Assembly: GCA_002364615.1 (NCBI GenBank)
Contig: DEYP01000028.1
Location: forward strand, 125,645-189,644
Source of the DNA: Arsukibacterium sp. UBA3155
Lineage (GTDB): Bacteria; Pseudomonadota; Gammaproteobacteria; Enterobacterales; Alteromonadaceae
Direction: 5' to 3'
DNA: 64,000 nucleotides
In this document: piece by piece, positions 10,937-18,537 of the stretch
Layout: each line of letters opens with the position of its first letter
How positions within the stretch are numbered: the first letter of the stretch is position 1
The notes under the pieces: generated by a model
What the model was told of the DNA's origin: nothing
Database searches by the model: none
Seen by the model: the letters and a program-made list of their open reading frames with translations, nothing else
Program-made: the position numbers and the translations under genes

Positions 10937-11356
10937 CTATGCTTTTTCAGCAAGCAAAAAATCTCCCGATAGTATCTGCTGCAAGCCGTCCGTTGACTGG
11001 TTGTAGATATACACCCAGGCTGTGATAATCTCACCGCTGTTAAGCATGATGGGTTGTTTAAGCCGCAGGTATTCGGTGGGGCTGGCAAAGCCGGGGCCGC
11101 ACTCTTCGTACTGGTCCAGTTCTGCCAGTAATAACGCGGGTTGCTTAAGCTGATACACCTCACCTGTTACCTGCCACTGCGGGTTGTTACTTGCAACGGC
11201 ACCGGGGTAATAATCGACCAGATACAACTTGGCCTGCAACCGGCCCTGGCCAATTAGGCTGGCATGCTGCTGCAGTAACTGAAAGCAGCGCTGGCCGGCG
11301 GCGCGGCGCTTTGCATGTTGGCGAAGGGTACCGTATACAAATAAGTATTCTGGCAT
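10937..11356 (-). CDS. Gamma-glutamylcyclotransferase (GGCT/AIG2)-like protein
   Basis: 139 residues starting MPEYLFVYGTLR. The FVYGTLR segment is the signature of the GGCT/AIG2/YtfP fold that binds the gamma-glutamyl group. The acidic segment LAELDQYEECG carries the glutamate expected to act as general acid/base. Members cleave gamma-glutamyl-amino acids or gamma-glutamylamines to 5-oxoproline, but many bacterial members have no assigned substrate, so the family is sure and the substrate is not. Single gene convergent to purH, sharing its terminator. Confidence 0.8.
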   Translation of the reverse strand: MPEYLFVYGTLRQHAKRRAAGQRCFQLLQQHASLIGQGRLQAKLYLVDYYPGAVASNNPQWQVTGEVYQLKQPALLLAELDQYEECGPGFASPTEYLRLKQPIMLNSGEIITAWVYIYNQSTDGLQQILSGDFLLAEKA

Positions 11357-11610
11357 ATTAATAAAACCTGCTTACACTGTACTCGATAATTCTACATCAA
11401 TTGAATTAATGGCGTTGCATGCTGTGAAATCCACTAACAGCTTGGCAGATAACCGTACTTTTTGGCGAAATACTAAGTAGCATCACCATCAAAATAATGT
11501 AGTCTATTGATTTTAATATATTTATAGAGTGGTCTCATTTTTGCTCTGTCATTGCTGTAGGCAGCAAAGCTGCCACGGAGCAATACTTAATAAAAAAACA
11601 AGGAGCAACT
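11357..11610. other. Divergent intergenic region with a leader hairpin
   Basis: Separates two divergent genes. A short hairpin GGCAGC-AAA-GCTGCC (11560-11574) lies 36 bases before the start of the serine hydrolase and so would be in its leader. No clear promoter hexamers were recognised. Confidence 0.35.
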
Positions 11611-13278
11611 ATGTTGAAACAACTCTGGCTGGCCACAGTATTATGCTGCGCCAGCAGCGTGCTAATCGCCGCTGAACCCTTACCTGACGCCCAGGCTGTC
11701 AGCCGCTATGCCGATCAGCTGCTGCAGCAGCAACCGATAGATAACCATAGTCCCGGCGTGGCAGTGCTGGTAGCACGCGGTGACGAATTACTCTTTAAAC
11801 AGGCCTATGGCCAGGCAAACATTGAGCTTGGCGTGCCATTAAGCCCGGAACATAAATTCCGGATAGGCTCTGTAACCAAGCAGTTTGCGGCGGCGGCCCT
11901 GTTAAAGCTGATTGACGAAGGCAAAGCGTCACTGAGCGATCCACTGAGCAAATACTTGCCAGATTATCCAAATGCAAAAAATATTACGCTATTGCACTTA
12001 CTGAATCATACCTCTGGCGTGAAAAGCTACACCGGTATTCCTGGCTATATGCATAATAAAATTCGCCGGGAGTTAACTACCGCTGAGCTGATTGACGAAT
12101 TTAAAGACTTAGCAGTCGATTTTGCGCCAGGCGCAGACTTCAGATACAACAATTCGGGTTATGTGCTGCTGGGGGCTGTTATTGAAACCATTAGCGGCAA
12201 AAGCTGGCATCAGTATATTAATGATGCGTTACTGCAACCCAATAAACTCAGTAATATTAGATACCCTGGCGAGCAAACTATTATTCCGGGCATGGCCAGC
12301 GGATACAGTCTGCGTCCGGGACAGGACGTTACTCAAGCGGCCTTACTCAGCATGACCCAACCGCACGCGGCTGGTGCCCTGGTGGCAGATGCGCATGCGC
12401 TATGGCAGTGGAACCGCCTATTACATGGCGGCAAGCTGCTAACAGCGGCCAGCTACCAGCAAATGATCACACCAACCGCCGCTGCAGCCAAAAATGACGG
12501 CAATTATGGCTTTGGCATTAGCAGAGGTACGTTACGGGGTATGGAAGAGCTTCAGCATGGCGGCGGCATCAATGGCTTTGTCTCAATGTTGATTTATTTA
12601 CCTCAACCAAAAATAACCGTGGTGATGCTTCGCAACAGCGATGGCCCCGGACCGGATCTAAGCTATTTAGGCCGAAAAATTGCTGCATTTGCCAGCGGTA
12701 ACCCCTACCCGCAGTACACGTCAGTTACCCTGACAGAGGCCCAGTTGCGTGAAGTGAGCGGGGTTTATAGCAAAGGCGAGGACAGTCGCACACTTGAAAT
12801 TCAGGACGGCAAGTTATTCTCGACCCGTGCAGGCAGCCGCCCATTCGAACTGACAGCGCAAGGCAACGACAGTTTTGGCTTTACGGATAGCGTAACCCGT
12901 CTGGTGATCCAGCGAAACAAAGAGGGCAGCCCAATCGGGCTTAACATGTTTTATGACGGTGACGGAGAAGGAGAATTCTGGCAAAGAACCGGTAATATTG
13001 TGACAAAAGCCGATATCAGCCTGACGCCACAACAACAGCAAGCGCTAATTGGTGACTATGCTTCCGATCAGTTGCAACTGAAAATTTTTCAAAATGATGC
13101 TAACGGTCTACTGGTGCAGGTAGCGGGCCAACCGGCGCTGGCCTTAAAAGCTGCCAGTGCGCGTAGCTTGTACCTTACTGTCGTGGACGCCACACTGGAA
13201 TTTGAGCCTGCTACGGGTCAGGCAACACAGCTAACCCTGACTCAGGGACCGGGACGCTTTGTGCTTACCCGCCAATAG
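11611..13278 (+). CDS. Secreted serine hydrolase of the beta-lactamase / class C fold
   Basis: Periplasmic or secreted enzyme with the class C beta-lactamase / DD-peptidase fold. Signal peptide is about residues 1-21. Motifs are SxxK at S87-V-T-K90 (GSVTKQF), YxN at Y179-N-N181 (RYNNSGYVLLG) and the third box H316-G-G. The C-terminal 180 residues form an additional beta-rich region found in many stand-alone hydrolases of this family. At 555 residues it is far longer than an AmpC (about 380), so a peptidase or esterase role is more likely than antibiotic resistance. SD AAGGAG lies 7 bases before the ATG. No ampR-like regulator is adjacent. Confidence 0.85.
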   Translation: MLKQLWLATVLCCASSVLIAAEPLPDAQAVSRYADQLLQQQPIDNHSPGVAVLVARGDELLFKQAYGQANIELGVPLSPEHKFRIGSVTKQFAAAALLKLIDEGKASLSDPLSKYLPDYPNAKNITLLHLLNHTSGVKSYTGIPGYMHNKIRRELTTAELIDEFKDLAVDFAPGADFRYNNSGYVLLGAVIETISGKSWHQYINDALLQPNKLSNIRYPGEQTIIPGMASGYSLRPGQDVTQAALLSMTQPHAAGALVADAHALWQWNRLLHGGKLLTAASYQQMITPTAAAAKNDGNYGFGISRGTLRGMEELQHGGGINGFVSMLIYLPQPKITVVMLRNSDGPGPDLSYLGRKIAAFASGNPYPQYTSVTLTEAQLREVSGVYSKGEDSRTLEIQDGKLFSTRAGSRPFELTAQGNDSFGFTDSVTRLVIQRNKEGSPIGLNMFYDGDGEGEFWQRTGNIVTKADISLTPQQQQALIGDYASDQLQLKIFQNDANGLLVQVAGQPALALKAASARSLYLTVVDATLEFEPATGQATQLTLTQGPGRFVLTRQ

Positions 13279-13289
13279 CTTAACAGCAG

Positions 13290-13336
13290 GTGTTCAACTT
13301 TCATTTTGAACACGCCACTGCTGATCAGCAGTGGCG
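13290..13336. terminator. Two adjacent hairpins between convergent genes
   Basis: GTGTTCAA ... TTGAACAC (13290-13313) is followed at once by CGCCACTGCTGA / TCAGCAGTGGCG (13313-13336), a perfect 24-base palindrome. They separate the hydrolase gene from csaA, which ends at 13337. Poly-T tracts are weak on both strands. Confidence 0.6.
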
Positions 13337-13675
13337 TTATCCCAACTTAGCACCATTGGGCACCTGGCTGTCTACCGTTACCAGCACAATAGCGCCATCT
13401 TCGCGGGCAAAGCCAGTAACCAGGCATTCCGACTGCATGGGGCCGATTTGTTTCACCGGGAAATTAACCACTGCCATTACCTGCTTACCCAGTAACTGCG
13501 CTTTACTGTACAAACTGGTAATTTGAGCACTTGATTTTTTAATCCCTATGTCGCTGCCAAAATCTACTTGCAGTTTATATGCAGGTTTATGGGCCTGTGG
13601 AAAATCGTCCACAGCAATAATGGTACCTACCCGAAGTTCTACTTTGGCAAAGTCTTGCCAGCTAATAGTTTCCAT
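13337..13675 (-). CDS. csaA: CsaA-type tRNA-binding / export-chaperone-like protein
   Basis: 112 residues forming one OB-fold tRNA-binding domain like that at the C-terminus of methionyl-tRNA synthetase. METISWQDFAKVELRVGTI, SSAQITSLYS and VNFPVKQIGPMQSECLVTG closely follow Bacillus CsaA rather than the E. coli YgjH type. Members bind tRNA as dimers, and in Bacillus CsaA has been linked to protein export. SD AGGAG lies before the ATG. Single gene. Confidence 0.88.
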   Translation of the reverse strand: METISWQDFAKVELRVGTIIAVDDFPQAHKPAYKLQVDFGSDIGIKKSSAQITSLYSKAQLLGKQVMAVVNFPVKQIGPMQSECLVTGFAREDGAIVLVTVDSQVPNGAKLG

Positions 13676-13744
13676 ACCGTCTCCTGCGCTAAACTGTTAA
13701 GCTGCTATCCTGAACATAAAGCATAACTTAATCCGGAGAACCCT

Positions 13745-14485
13745 ATGGCGCAATGGTTAAACGCAACGGTTTCTGAAACAATTTATTGGACCAGCAGCTT
13801 ATTCAGTATTAAAGCCAAAACCGGGCCGTTACCCTTTATTGCTGGTCAGTTTGTCCGGCTGGCACTAGAGGGGCCTGACGGACGTGCACAGCGCGCGTAT
13901 TCGCTGGTTAACCCACCGGATAGCGACTATCAGGAATTCTTAGTCAGTACGGTAGCCGATGGTTTGTTATCACCGTTATTACAGCAATTAACACCGGGAG
14001 ATACCGTAGGGATAAGCCAGCCGGCAAGTGGTTTTTTTATTCTGGATGAAGTGCCTGACGGTGATAACCTATGGCTTATTGCTACCGGCACCGGCATAGG
14101 CCCCTACTTATCGATGCTGGCTACCGCTGAACCCTATAAGCGATTTAAACATATTATTCTGGTGCATAGCGTACGCAATTCAGCTGATCTTGCCTATAAA
14201 GAATTAATTGAAGGGTTTGTCGCGCAGCATCCCGGGCAATTACACTATCAGCCGGTGGTTACCCGTGAACCTCATCCCGGCGCACTGCAAGACCGCATTC
14301 CAAACTTAATCAGCAACCATCAGTTACAGCAGCAATGTGGCCAGCTGCTGAATTCCAAGTCACAAGTTATGTTATGCGGTAACCCGCAAATGATCACCGA
14401 TACCAAAGCGTTACTTACCGAGATGGGCCTGACCAAAAACCTGCGACGAAACCCAGGCAATATTACAGTAGAGCAATACTGGTAA
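13745..14485 (+). CDS. fpr: Ferredoxin/flavodoxin-NADP+ reductase
   Basis: FAD enzyme transferring electrons between NADPH and ferredoxin or flavodoxin. It has 246 residues. The FAD-binding motif is RAYSLVNPP (about residues 56-64, RxYS type), the NADP-binding segment is LIATGTGIGPYLSML, and the C-terminal half has MLCGNPQMITDT. The terminal aromatic sequence VEQYW fits the bacterial subclass with a C-terminal Trp contacting FAD. SD GGAG is at proper spacing. Convergent to the TraT-like pair. Confidence 0.93.
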   Translation: MAQWLNATVSETIYWTSSLFSIKAKTGPLPFIAGQFVRLALEGPDGRAQRAYSLVNPPDSDYQEFLVSTVADGLLSPLLQQLTPGDTVGISQPASGFFILDEVPDGDNLWLIATGTGIGPYLSMLATAEPYKRFKHIILVHSVRNSADLAYKELIEGFVAQHPGQLHYQPVVTREPHPGALQDRIPNLISNHQLQQQCGQLLNSKSQVMLCGNPQMITDTKALLTEMGLTKNLRRNPGNITVEQYW

Positions 14486-14507
14486 GTTTGCTGAGCGTCA
14501 CCTCACC

Positions 14508-15326
14508 TTAGAAAATACCGGCCAGTGACCGCAGCAGCCCCTGATGCAGCGGTTGCTCGGCATCACGCCAACTCAGATTCGCTTTATTCGCAAAGCTAAC
14601 GACTTTCACCTGGTACTTACGCCGATCCGTCGCCAGCTCCCACATTAACTCGTTGTTGCCACTGTCGCCCTGCTTCAGTTGCTGCCGACTTACTTCCTGT
14701 ACCTTACCTATACTGTCCGGGGCGATGCGCTCAGCCAGCTGGATGTCAGTTAACATGGTGTAGTATTTATCCTTAACCAGCTGGTTGCCGACATACTCAG
14801 CACCCGCCCAGGCCGCTAATACCACCAGCGCTCTGGCAATATCTTTACCGTCAATGTCAGCGCCAAAGCCGGCATCCGCATAGACCGCAACGTTGCTGGC
14901 GCGGCGTGATGAAGCAATCTGCTCAGGCTCAGGGTCAGGCAACGCAATACCCGGATACAACAGCTGATGAATTTGCTCCGGGCTCATATCGTATTCTTCG
15001 CTGGCAAGCACCACTTCAGGTCGCTCTTTTAACACGGTACGCACATTTACCTGCAACCAGTACTGCGCCTGTTGTGGCGAGTCGACCAGCTGATAACCGC
15101 GGCTAAGCAGTAGTTCGCTCACATCAGAAGCCAGCGGTAGCTGGTACTCCGCCGCCGTCTGGCGAATATCAATAAAAATAGTGCGAAGCTCTGGCTCAAC
15201 CGGATCAAGGTAGATGGTTTCACTCATCCGGGTCTGGACATCAAGCTTACCTTTAGCCACCGAGGTATGCAGCGCCATACAGCCGGTTAATGGCAGAAGC
15301 ACCAGCAAGCACAGGAGCAAGCGCAT
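14508..15326 (-). CDS. TraT-family outer-membrane lipoprotein, second of a tandem pair
   Basis: 272 residues. Lipoprotein signal MRLLLCLLVLLPLTGCMALHTSVAKGKLDVQTRMSETIYLDP with acylated Cys near residue 16. The N-terminal part (through about residue 100) and the C-terminal part (RKYQVKVVSFANKANLSW ... SLAGIF) follow the TraT family, known for surface exclusion and complement resistance on F-type plasmids. The glycine-rich hydrophobic middle of TraT is replaced by an unrelated segment (about residues 120-190). Its ATG directly follows the TAA of the upstream paralogue, implying translational coupling. No conjugation gene is nearby, so the role here is unknown. Confidence 0.82.
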   Translation of the reverse strand: MRLLLCLLVLLPLTGCMALHTSVAKGKLDVQTRMSETIYLDPVEPELRTIFIDIRQTAAEYQLPLASDVSELLLSRGYQLVDSPQQAQYWLQVNVRTVLKERPEVVLASEEYDMSPEQIHQLLYPGIALPDPEPEQIASSRRASNVAVYADAGFGADIDGKDIARALVVLAAWAGAEYVGNQLVKDKYYTMLTDIQLAERIAPDSIGKVQEVSRQQLKQGDSGNNELMWELATDRRKYQVKVVSFANKANLSWRDAEQPLHQGLLRSLAGIF

Positions 15327-16055
15327 TTAGAACAAACCTGCCAGTGAACGCGCCACGCCATCAGTAAGCTGTGGCGCGGCCTCTGGCCACTTTAAATTCG
15401 CCTGGTTGGCATAACTCATTACCCGGCTCTGATACTTGCGCATATCCGTCTGGCGCTGATAGCTTGAGCTGGTGCTGCCGCTATCGCCCTGCAATAGCTG
15501 ATGGTCTGAACGCTCACTGACGCTGCCATTAAACCTTTCCATTATCTGAATGTCAGTAATCGCCGTGTAATACACATCTTCTACCAATGCGTCGACAATA
15601 GTGCCGGCGGCCGCGCCCGCTACTGCAGCCCCTAAGCCAGCAGCGCCAGAGCCACCGGTTGCCCGGTGAATGGCATAACCCGTTACCGCACCACCGGCAA
15701 TGCCAGGGCCGGCTGCAAACGCCCGATTGGCATCACGGCCATTAGTACGCCCCACTTGCAGTACGTTAGCCTGCAACCAATAGTGGGCCTGCCCCGGGCT
15801 GTCAATTACCTGATAACCTTTGGCACGCAAGTTGGCAATAACCTGAGGTTTAATGTCAAATTCGGGTTTGTCTGAGGTGTTTCTCACGTCGACAAAAATA
15901 GTGCGCTGAGCAGGTTCAACCGGGTCTAGAAAGATGCTGGATGACATCTTGGTCTGGACATCAAGATTACGTTTGGCTACAGACGTGTGCAATGCACCAC
16001 ATCCAGCAAGACTCATTAAAACCAAGGCAGTTAGCGCCAGTTTAATCGTATTCAT
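15327..16055 (-). CDS. TraT-family outer-membrane lipoprotein, first of a tandem pair
   Basis: 242 residues, close to plasmid TraT (about 244). Lipobox LAGC is followed by GALHTSVAKRNLDVQTKMSS, then FLDPVEPAQRTIFVDVRNTSDKP, AHYWLQANVLQVG, a glycine/alanine-rich membrane segment (about residues 125-165, GPGIAGGAVTGYAIHRATGG) and the tail RSLAGLF. TraT multimers sit in the outer membrane, block mating with a like donor and reduce complement killing. This is a chromosomal context with no tra genes, so an envelope-stability role is as plausible. It precedes a diverged copy with no intergenic space. Confidence 0.87.
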   Translation of the reverse strand: MNTIKLALTALVLMSLAGCGALHTSVAKRNLDVQTKMSSSIFLDPVEPAQRTIFVDVRNTSDKPEFDIKPQVIANLRAKGYQVIDSPGQAHYWLQANVLQVGRTNGRDANRAFAAGPGIAGGAVTGYAIHRATGGSGAAGLGAAVAGAAAGTIVDALVEDVYYTAITDIQIMERFNGSVSERSDHQLLQGDSGSTSSSYQRQTDMRKYQSRVMSYANQANLKWPEAAPQLTDGVARSLAGLF

Positions 16056-16207
16056 TGGAACCTCTTAAATTAGGATCGAGTGCTTTAAAGCATTGTGCAG
16101 AATTAAACTGAATATTATCTGAATAGTTAGCACAGCGTTAATAAACAACCGTAAAACAATGTAACGGAATATGTGAGGCGTCATGGTGTATTTCACCGTC
16201 AATTATC

Positions 16208-16235
16208 TTTACTTTTTTACTGGAGCCGCTACAAT
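16208..16235 (+). promoter_or_regulatory. Putative suhB promoter
   Basis: TTTACT (16208-16213), 16 bases, TACAAT (16230-16235); the start codon lies 70 bases downstream. Moderate match to sigma-70 consensus. Confidence 0.45.
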
Positions 16236-16305
16236 ACGCGCCGCTCTTTTGTTTGTTCTTTATACAGCTTTTTTATAACGCTCTTTTTAAAATAAGGTAA
16301 TCGCT

Positions 16306-17109
16306 ATGCATCCGATGTTAAACATCGCCATTCGTGCTGCCCGCAGTGCAGGTAACATTATCGCCCGTGCCTGTGGTCAGTTAGATATGGTGCAAAAGCT
16401 GCAAAAAGGCAGCAACGACTTTGTCACCAATGTCGACAAAGAAGCCGAGCAGGCTATCGTGGCAATTTTGAAAAAATCTTTCCCAACCCATGGTATCGTT
16501 GGCGAAGAGCATGGCGATTACGGTAACAGCGACAGTGAATTCCAGTGGATTATTGATCCGCTTGATGGCACCAGCAACTTCATCAAAGGCATTCCGCATT
16601 TCGCGGTATCCATCGCCTTAAAACACAACGGTAAATTAGATCAGGCGGTTATTTTTGATCCGCTGCGCGGCGAATTGTTTACTGCATCACGTGGTCGTGG
16701 CGCCCAGCTTAATGGCACCCGCATCCGGGTTACCGCGCTGCCAGATATGACCGGCGCTATTTTAGCCACCGGCTTTCCGTTTAAAGCAAAACATCATTTA
16801 GATAGCTACAGCAAAATTTTCAACAGCTTTTTTGCTGACTGCGCCGATATGCGCCGTACCGGCTCAGCGGCTCTGGACTTAGCCTATGTCGCTGCTGGCC
16901 GTTTCGATGGTTTCTTTGAAATTGGCTTAAAGCCATGGGATATCGCCGCAGGTGAACTGATTGTGCGTGAAGCCGGTGGTATGGTCTGCGACTTTGTGGG
17001 CGGTTCTAACCATATGAAGACCGGCAATACCGTGGCAGCCAGTCCTAAGGTGCTGCAAGCCATGGTTAAAGGCATGCGGCCACACCTGTCAGAAACCCTG
17101 GCAAAGTAA
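16306..17109 (+). CDS. suhB: Inositol-1-monophosphatase / antitermination factor SuhB
   Basis: Mg-dependent phosphatase of the inositol monophosphatase superfamily. In E. coli SuhB also assists rRNA antitermination with NusA. It has 267 residues starting MHPMLNIAIRAARSAGNII. Metal-binding motifs are VGEEHG (about 65-70) and WIIDPLDGTSNFIKGIPHFAVSIAL (about 83-107, the DxxDGT box), with the second box KPWDIAAGELIVREAGG. Single gene with SD AAGG before ATG. Confidence 0.95.
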   Translation: MHPMLNIAIRAARSAGNIIARACGQLDMVQKLQKGSNDFVTNVDKEAEQAIVAILKKSFPTHGIVGEEHGDYGNSDSEFQWIIDPLDGTSNFIKGIPHFAVSIALKHNGKLDQAVIFDPLRGELFTASRGRGAQLNGTRIRVTALPDMTGAILATGFPFKAKHHLDSYSKIFNSFFADCADMRRTGSAALDLAYVAAGRFDGFFEIGLKPWDIAAGELIVREAGGMVCDFVGGSNHMKTGNTVAASPKVLQAMVKGMRPHLSETLAK

Positions 17110-17128
17110 TACCAATATCACTCACGCC

Positions 17129-17157
17129 GTACCCGTTTAACTAACTTAAACGGGTAC
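17129..17157. terminator. Hairpin between suhB and the rhodanese gene
   Basis: GTACCCGTTTAA / TTAAACGGGTAC, a perfect 12-bp stem with loop CTAAC. It lies between convergent genes and overlaps the last codons of the rhodanese. It lacks a T-run. Confidence 0.5.
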
Positions 17158-17517
17158 GTCTACTGCTAAACCTTGCTCTGTCCATGCCCGGTAGCCCCCT
17201 GCTAAACTCAGTACCTGCTGATAGCCCATGTGCTGCAGGGTTTGCGCTGCAAGCGCTGAGCGATAACCACCACCACAATACAGCACTATTTTCTGTTTTT
17301 TGTCCTGCACCATCTGCTCAATATCGCGTTCAATAATACCTTTGCCCAAATGCATCGCTTCCGGCAAATGGCCTTTCACCCATTCATGATCTTCGCGTAC
17401 ATCCAGCAAGACATAAGGTTGGTTATGCTGCTGTAGTTCAGCAATGGTTATTTCGTTAATTTCAGCCTTCGCCAGATTAACCAGAGCAATAAAACCCGGT
17501 GCATGTTGCGCCGTCAT
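17146..17517 (-). CDS. Single-domain rhodanese (sulfurtransferase)
   Basis: 123 residues, one rhodanese domain. The Cdc25/rhodanese landmarks are VLLDVREDHEWVKGHLPEAMHLG and the active-site loop IVLYCGGGYRSALAAQ with catalytic Cys81 followed by GGGYRS. It ends with LAGGYRAWTEQGL. A persulfide-carrying function is expected; the physiological donor and acceptor are unknown. Single gene, tail to tail with suhB. No signal peptide, so cytoplasmic. Confidence 0.87.
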   Translation of the reverse strand: MTAQHAPGFIALVNLAKAEINEITIAELQQHNQPYVLLDVREDHEWVKGHLPEAMHLGKGIIERDIEQMVQDKKQKIVLYCGGGYRSALAAQTLQHMGYQQVLSLAGGYRAWTEQGLAVDVPV

Positions 17518-17533
17518 AAAAACCTCACCTAAA

Positions 17534-17562
17534 AAAAATGCCAGTCACAGACTGGCATTTTT
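17534..17562. terminator. Bidirectional terminator, mainly for tgt-yajC-secD-secF
   Basis: AATGCCAGTC-ACA-GACTGGCATT flanked by A and T tracts. On the minus strand it follows secF by about 18 bases and has a run of eight T. Confidence 0.9.
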
Positions 17563-17580
17563 AACACATAAGCACGTGTT

Positions 17581-18528
17581 TTACAGCAAAGGTTCGGTAC
17601 CTTCACCTTCTTTTTCAGGTGGTGGTGGTGGCAACATATCTTCGCGACTGATACCAAGTTGTACCGCAAGCGCACTGGCCACAAACACTGAAGAGTAGGT
17701 ACCAATAGCAATACCGAACAGCAAAGCAAAGGCAAAGTTATGAATTAGTGCGCCACCCATCGTAAATAACACCACCAATACAATAATAGTGGTTAATGAC
17801 GTTACTACGGTGCGGTTTAAGGTAGAGGTAACCGCTTCATTAATGGTTTCATGCACTGTTGAATCACGTAACTTGCGAAAGCTTTCCCGAATACGGTCAA
17901 ATACCACGATGGTATCGTTTATCGAATAACCGATTAACGCCAGTATCGCTGCCAGCACGGTTAAGTCGAACTCCAGTTGCAGCAGTGAGAACAGCCCCAG
18001 GGTGATAATGACATCATGGCCCAGTGACAACACCGCGCCCACTGACAAGCGCCATTCAAAGCGCATGGTGACGTACAACAAAATACCAATCAGTGCCGCC
18101 AGCATGGCTAAACCGCCCTGCTCTTTCAGCTCATCACCCACGCTGGGGCCAACAAACTCAACCCGACGCATTTCAATCGGCTCGCTGGATGTCTCGCTAA
18201 GCGCCCGCAAAATTTCATTTGAAATGGTAGATTGGTCGATACCTTCGCGCGGTGAGATCCTAATCGCAACATCTTCACTGGAACCAAAGTACTGCACCAC
18301 AGCATCAGCATAGCCATTATCTGCCAGCACTTTACGCACCTGTGACAAATCGGCACCACCACTGTAGCCCACTTCAATAACGGTACCCCCGGTAAAATCG
18401 AGACCCCAGTTCATACCTTTGACAGTAATAGTGGCTATTGAAGCAATGACCAGCAAACCCGATAAAATCAGTGCCGGCATTTTAAACCGCATAAAATTAA
18501 GCGGCTCTGTAAAGCTAAATATTCTCAC
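17581..18528 (-). CDS. secF: Protein translocase subunit SecF
   Basis: Inner-membrane RND-type partner of SecD that uses proton motive force to finish export through SecYEG. It has 315 residues. TM1 is in MPALILSGLLVIASIATIT, followed by NWGLDFTGGTVIEVGY, a periplasmic P1-like head, and a bundle of five further helices with FDLTVLAAILALIGYSINDTIVVFDRIRE. The C-terminus has a Pro-rich tail (LPPPPPEKEGEG). It starts 9 bases after secD. Confidence 0.97.
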   Translation of the reverse strand: MRIFSFTEPLNFMRFKMPALILSGLLVIASIATITVKGMNWGLDFTGGTVIEVGYSGGADLSQVRKVLADNGYADAVVQYFGSSEDVAIRISPREGIDQSTISNEILRALSETSSEPIEMRRVEFVGPSVGDELKEQGGLAMLAALIGILLYVTMRFEWRLSVGAVLSLGHDVIITLGLFSLLQLEFDLTVLAAILALIGYSINDTIVVFDRIRESFRKLRDSTVHETINEAVTSTLNRTVVTSLTTIIVLVVLFTMGGALIHNFAFALLFGIAIGTYSSVFVASALAVQLGISREDMLPPPPPEKEGEGTEPLL

Positions 18529-18537
18529 ACCGCCTCC

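Noticed and set aside
11611-13278. Calling the serine hydrolase an AmpC antibiotic-resistance beta-lactamase
   Set aside because: The SxxK and YxN motifs fit the fold, but the protein is much longer than AmpC, has an added C-terminal region, carries HGG and not KTG as third box, and has no ampR neighbour.
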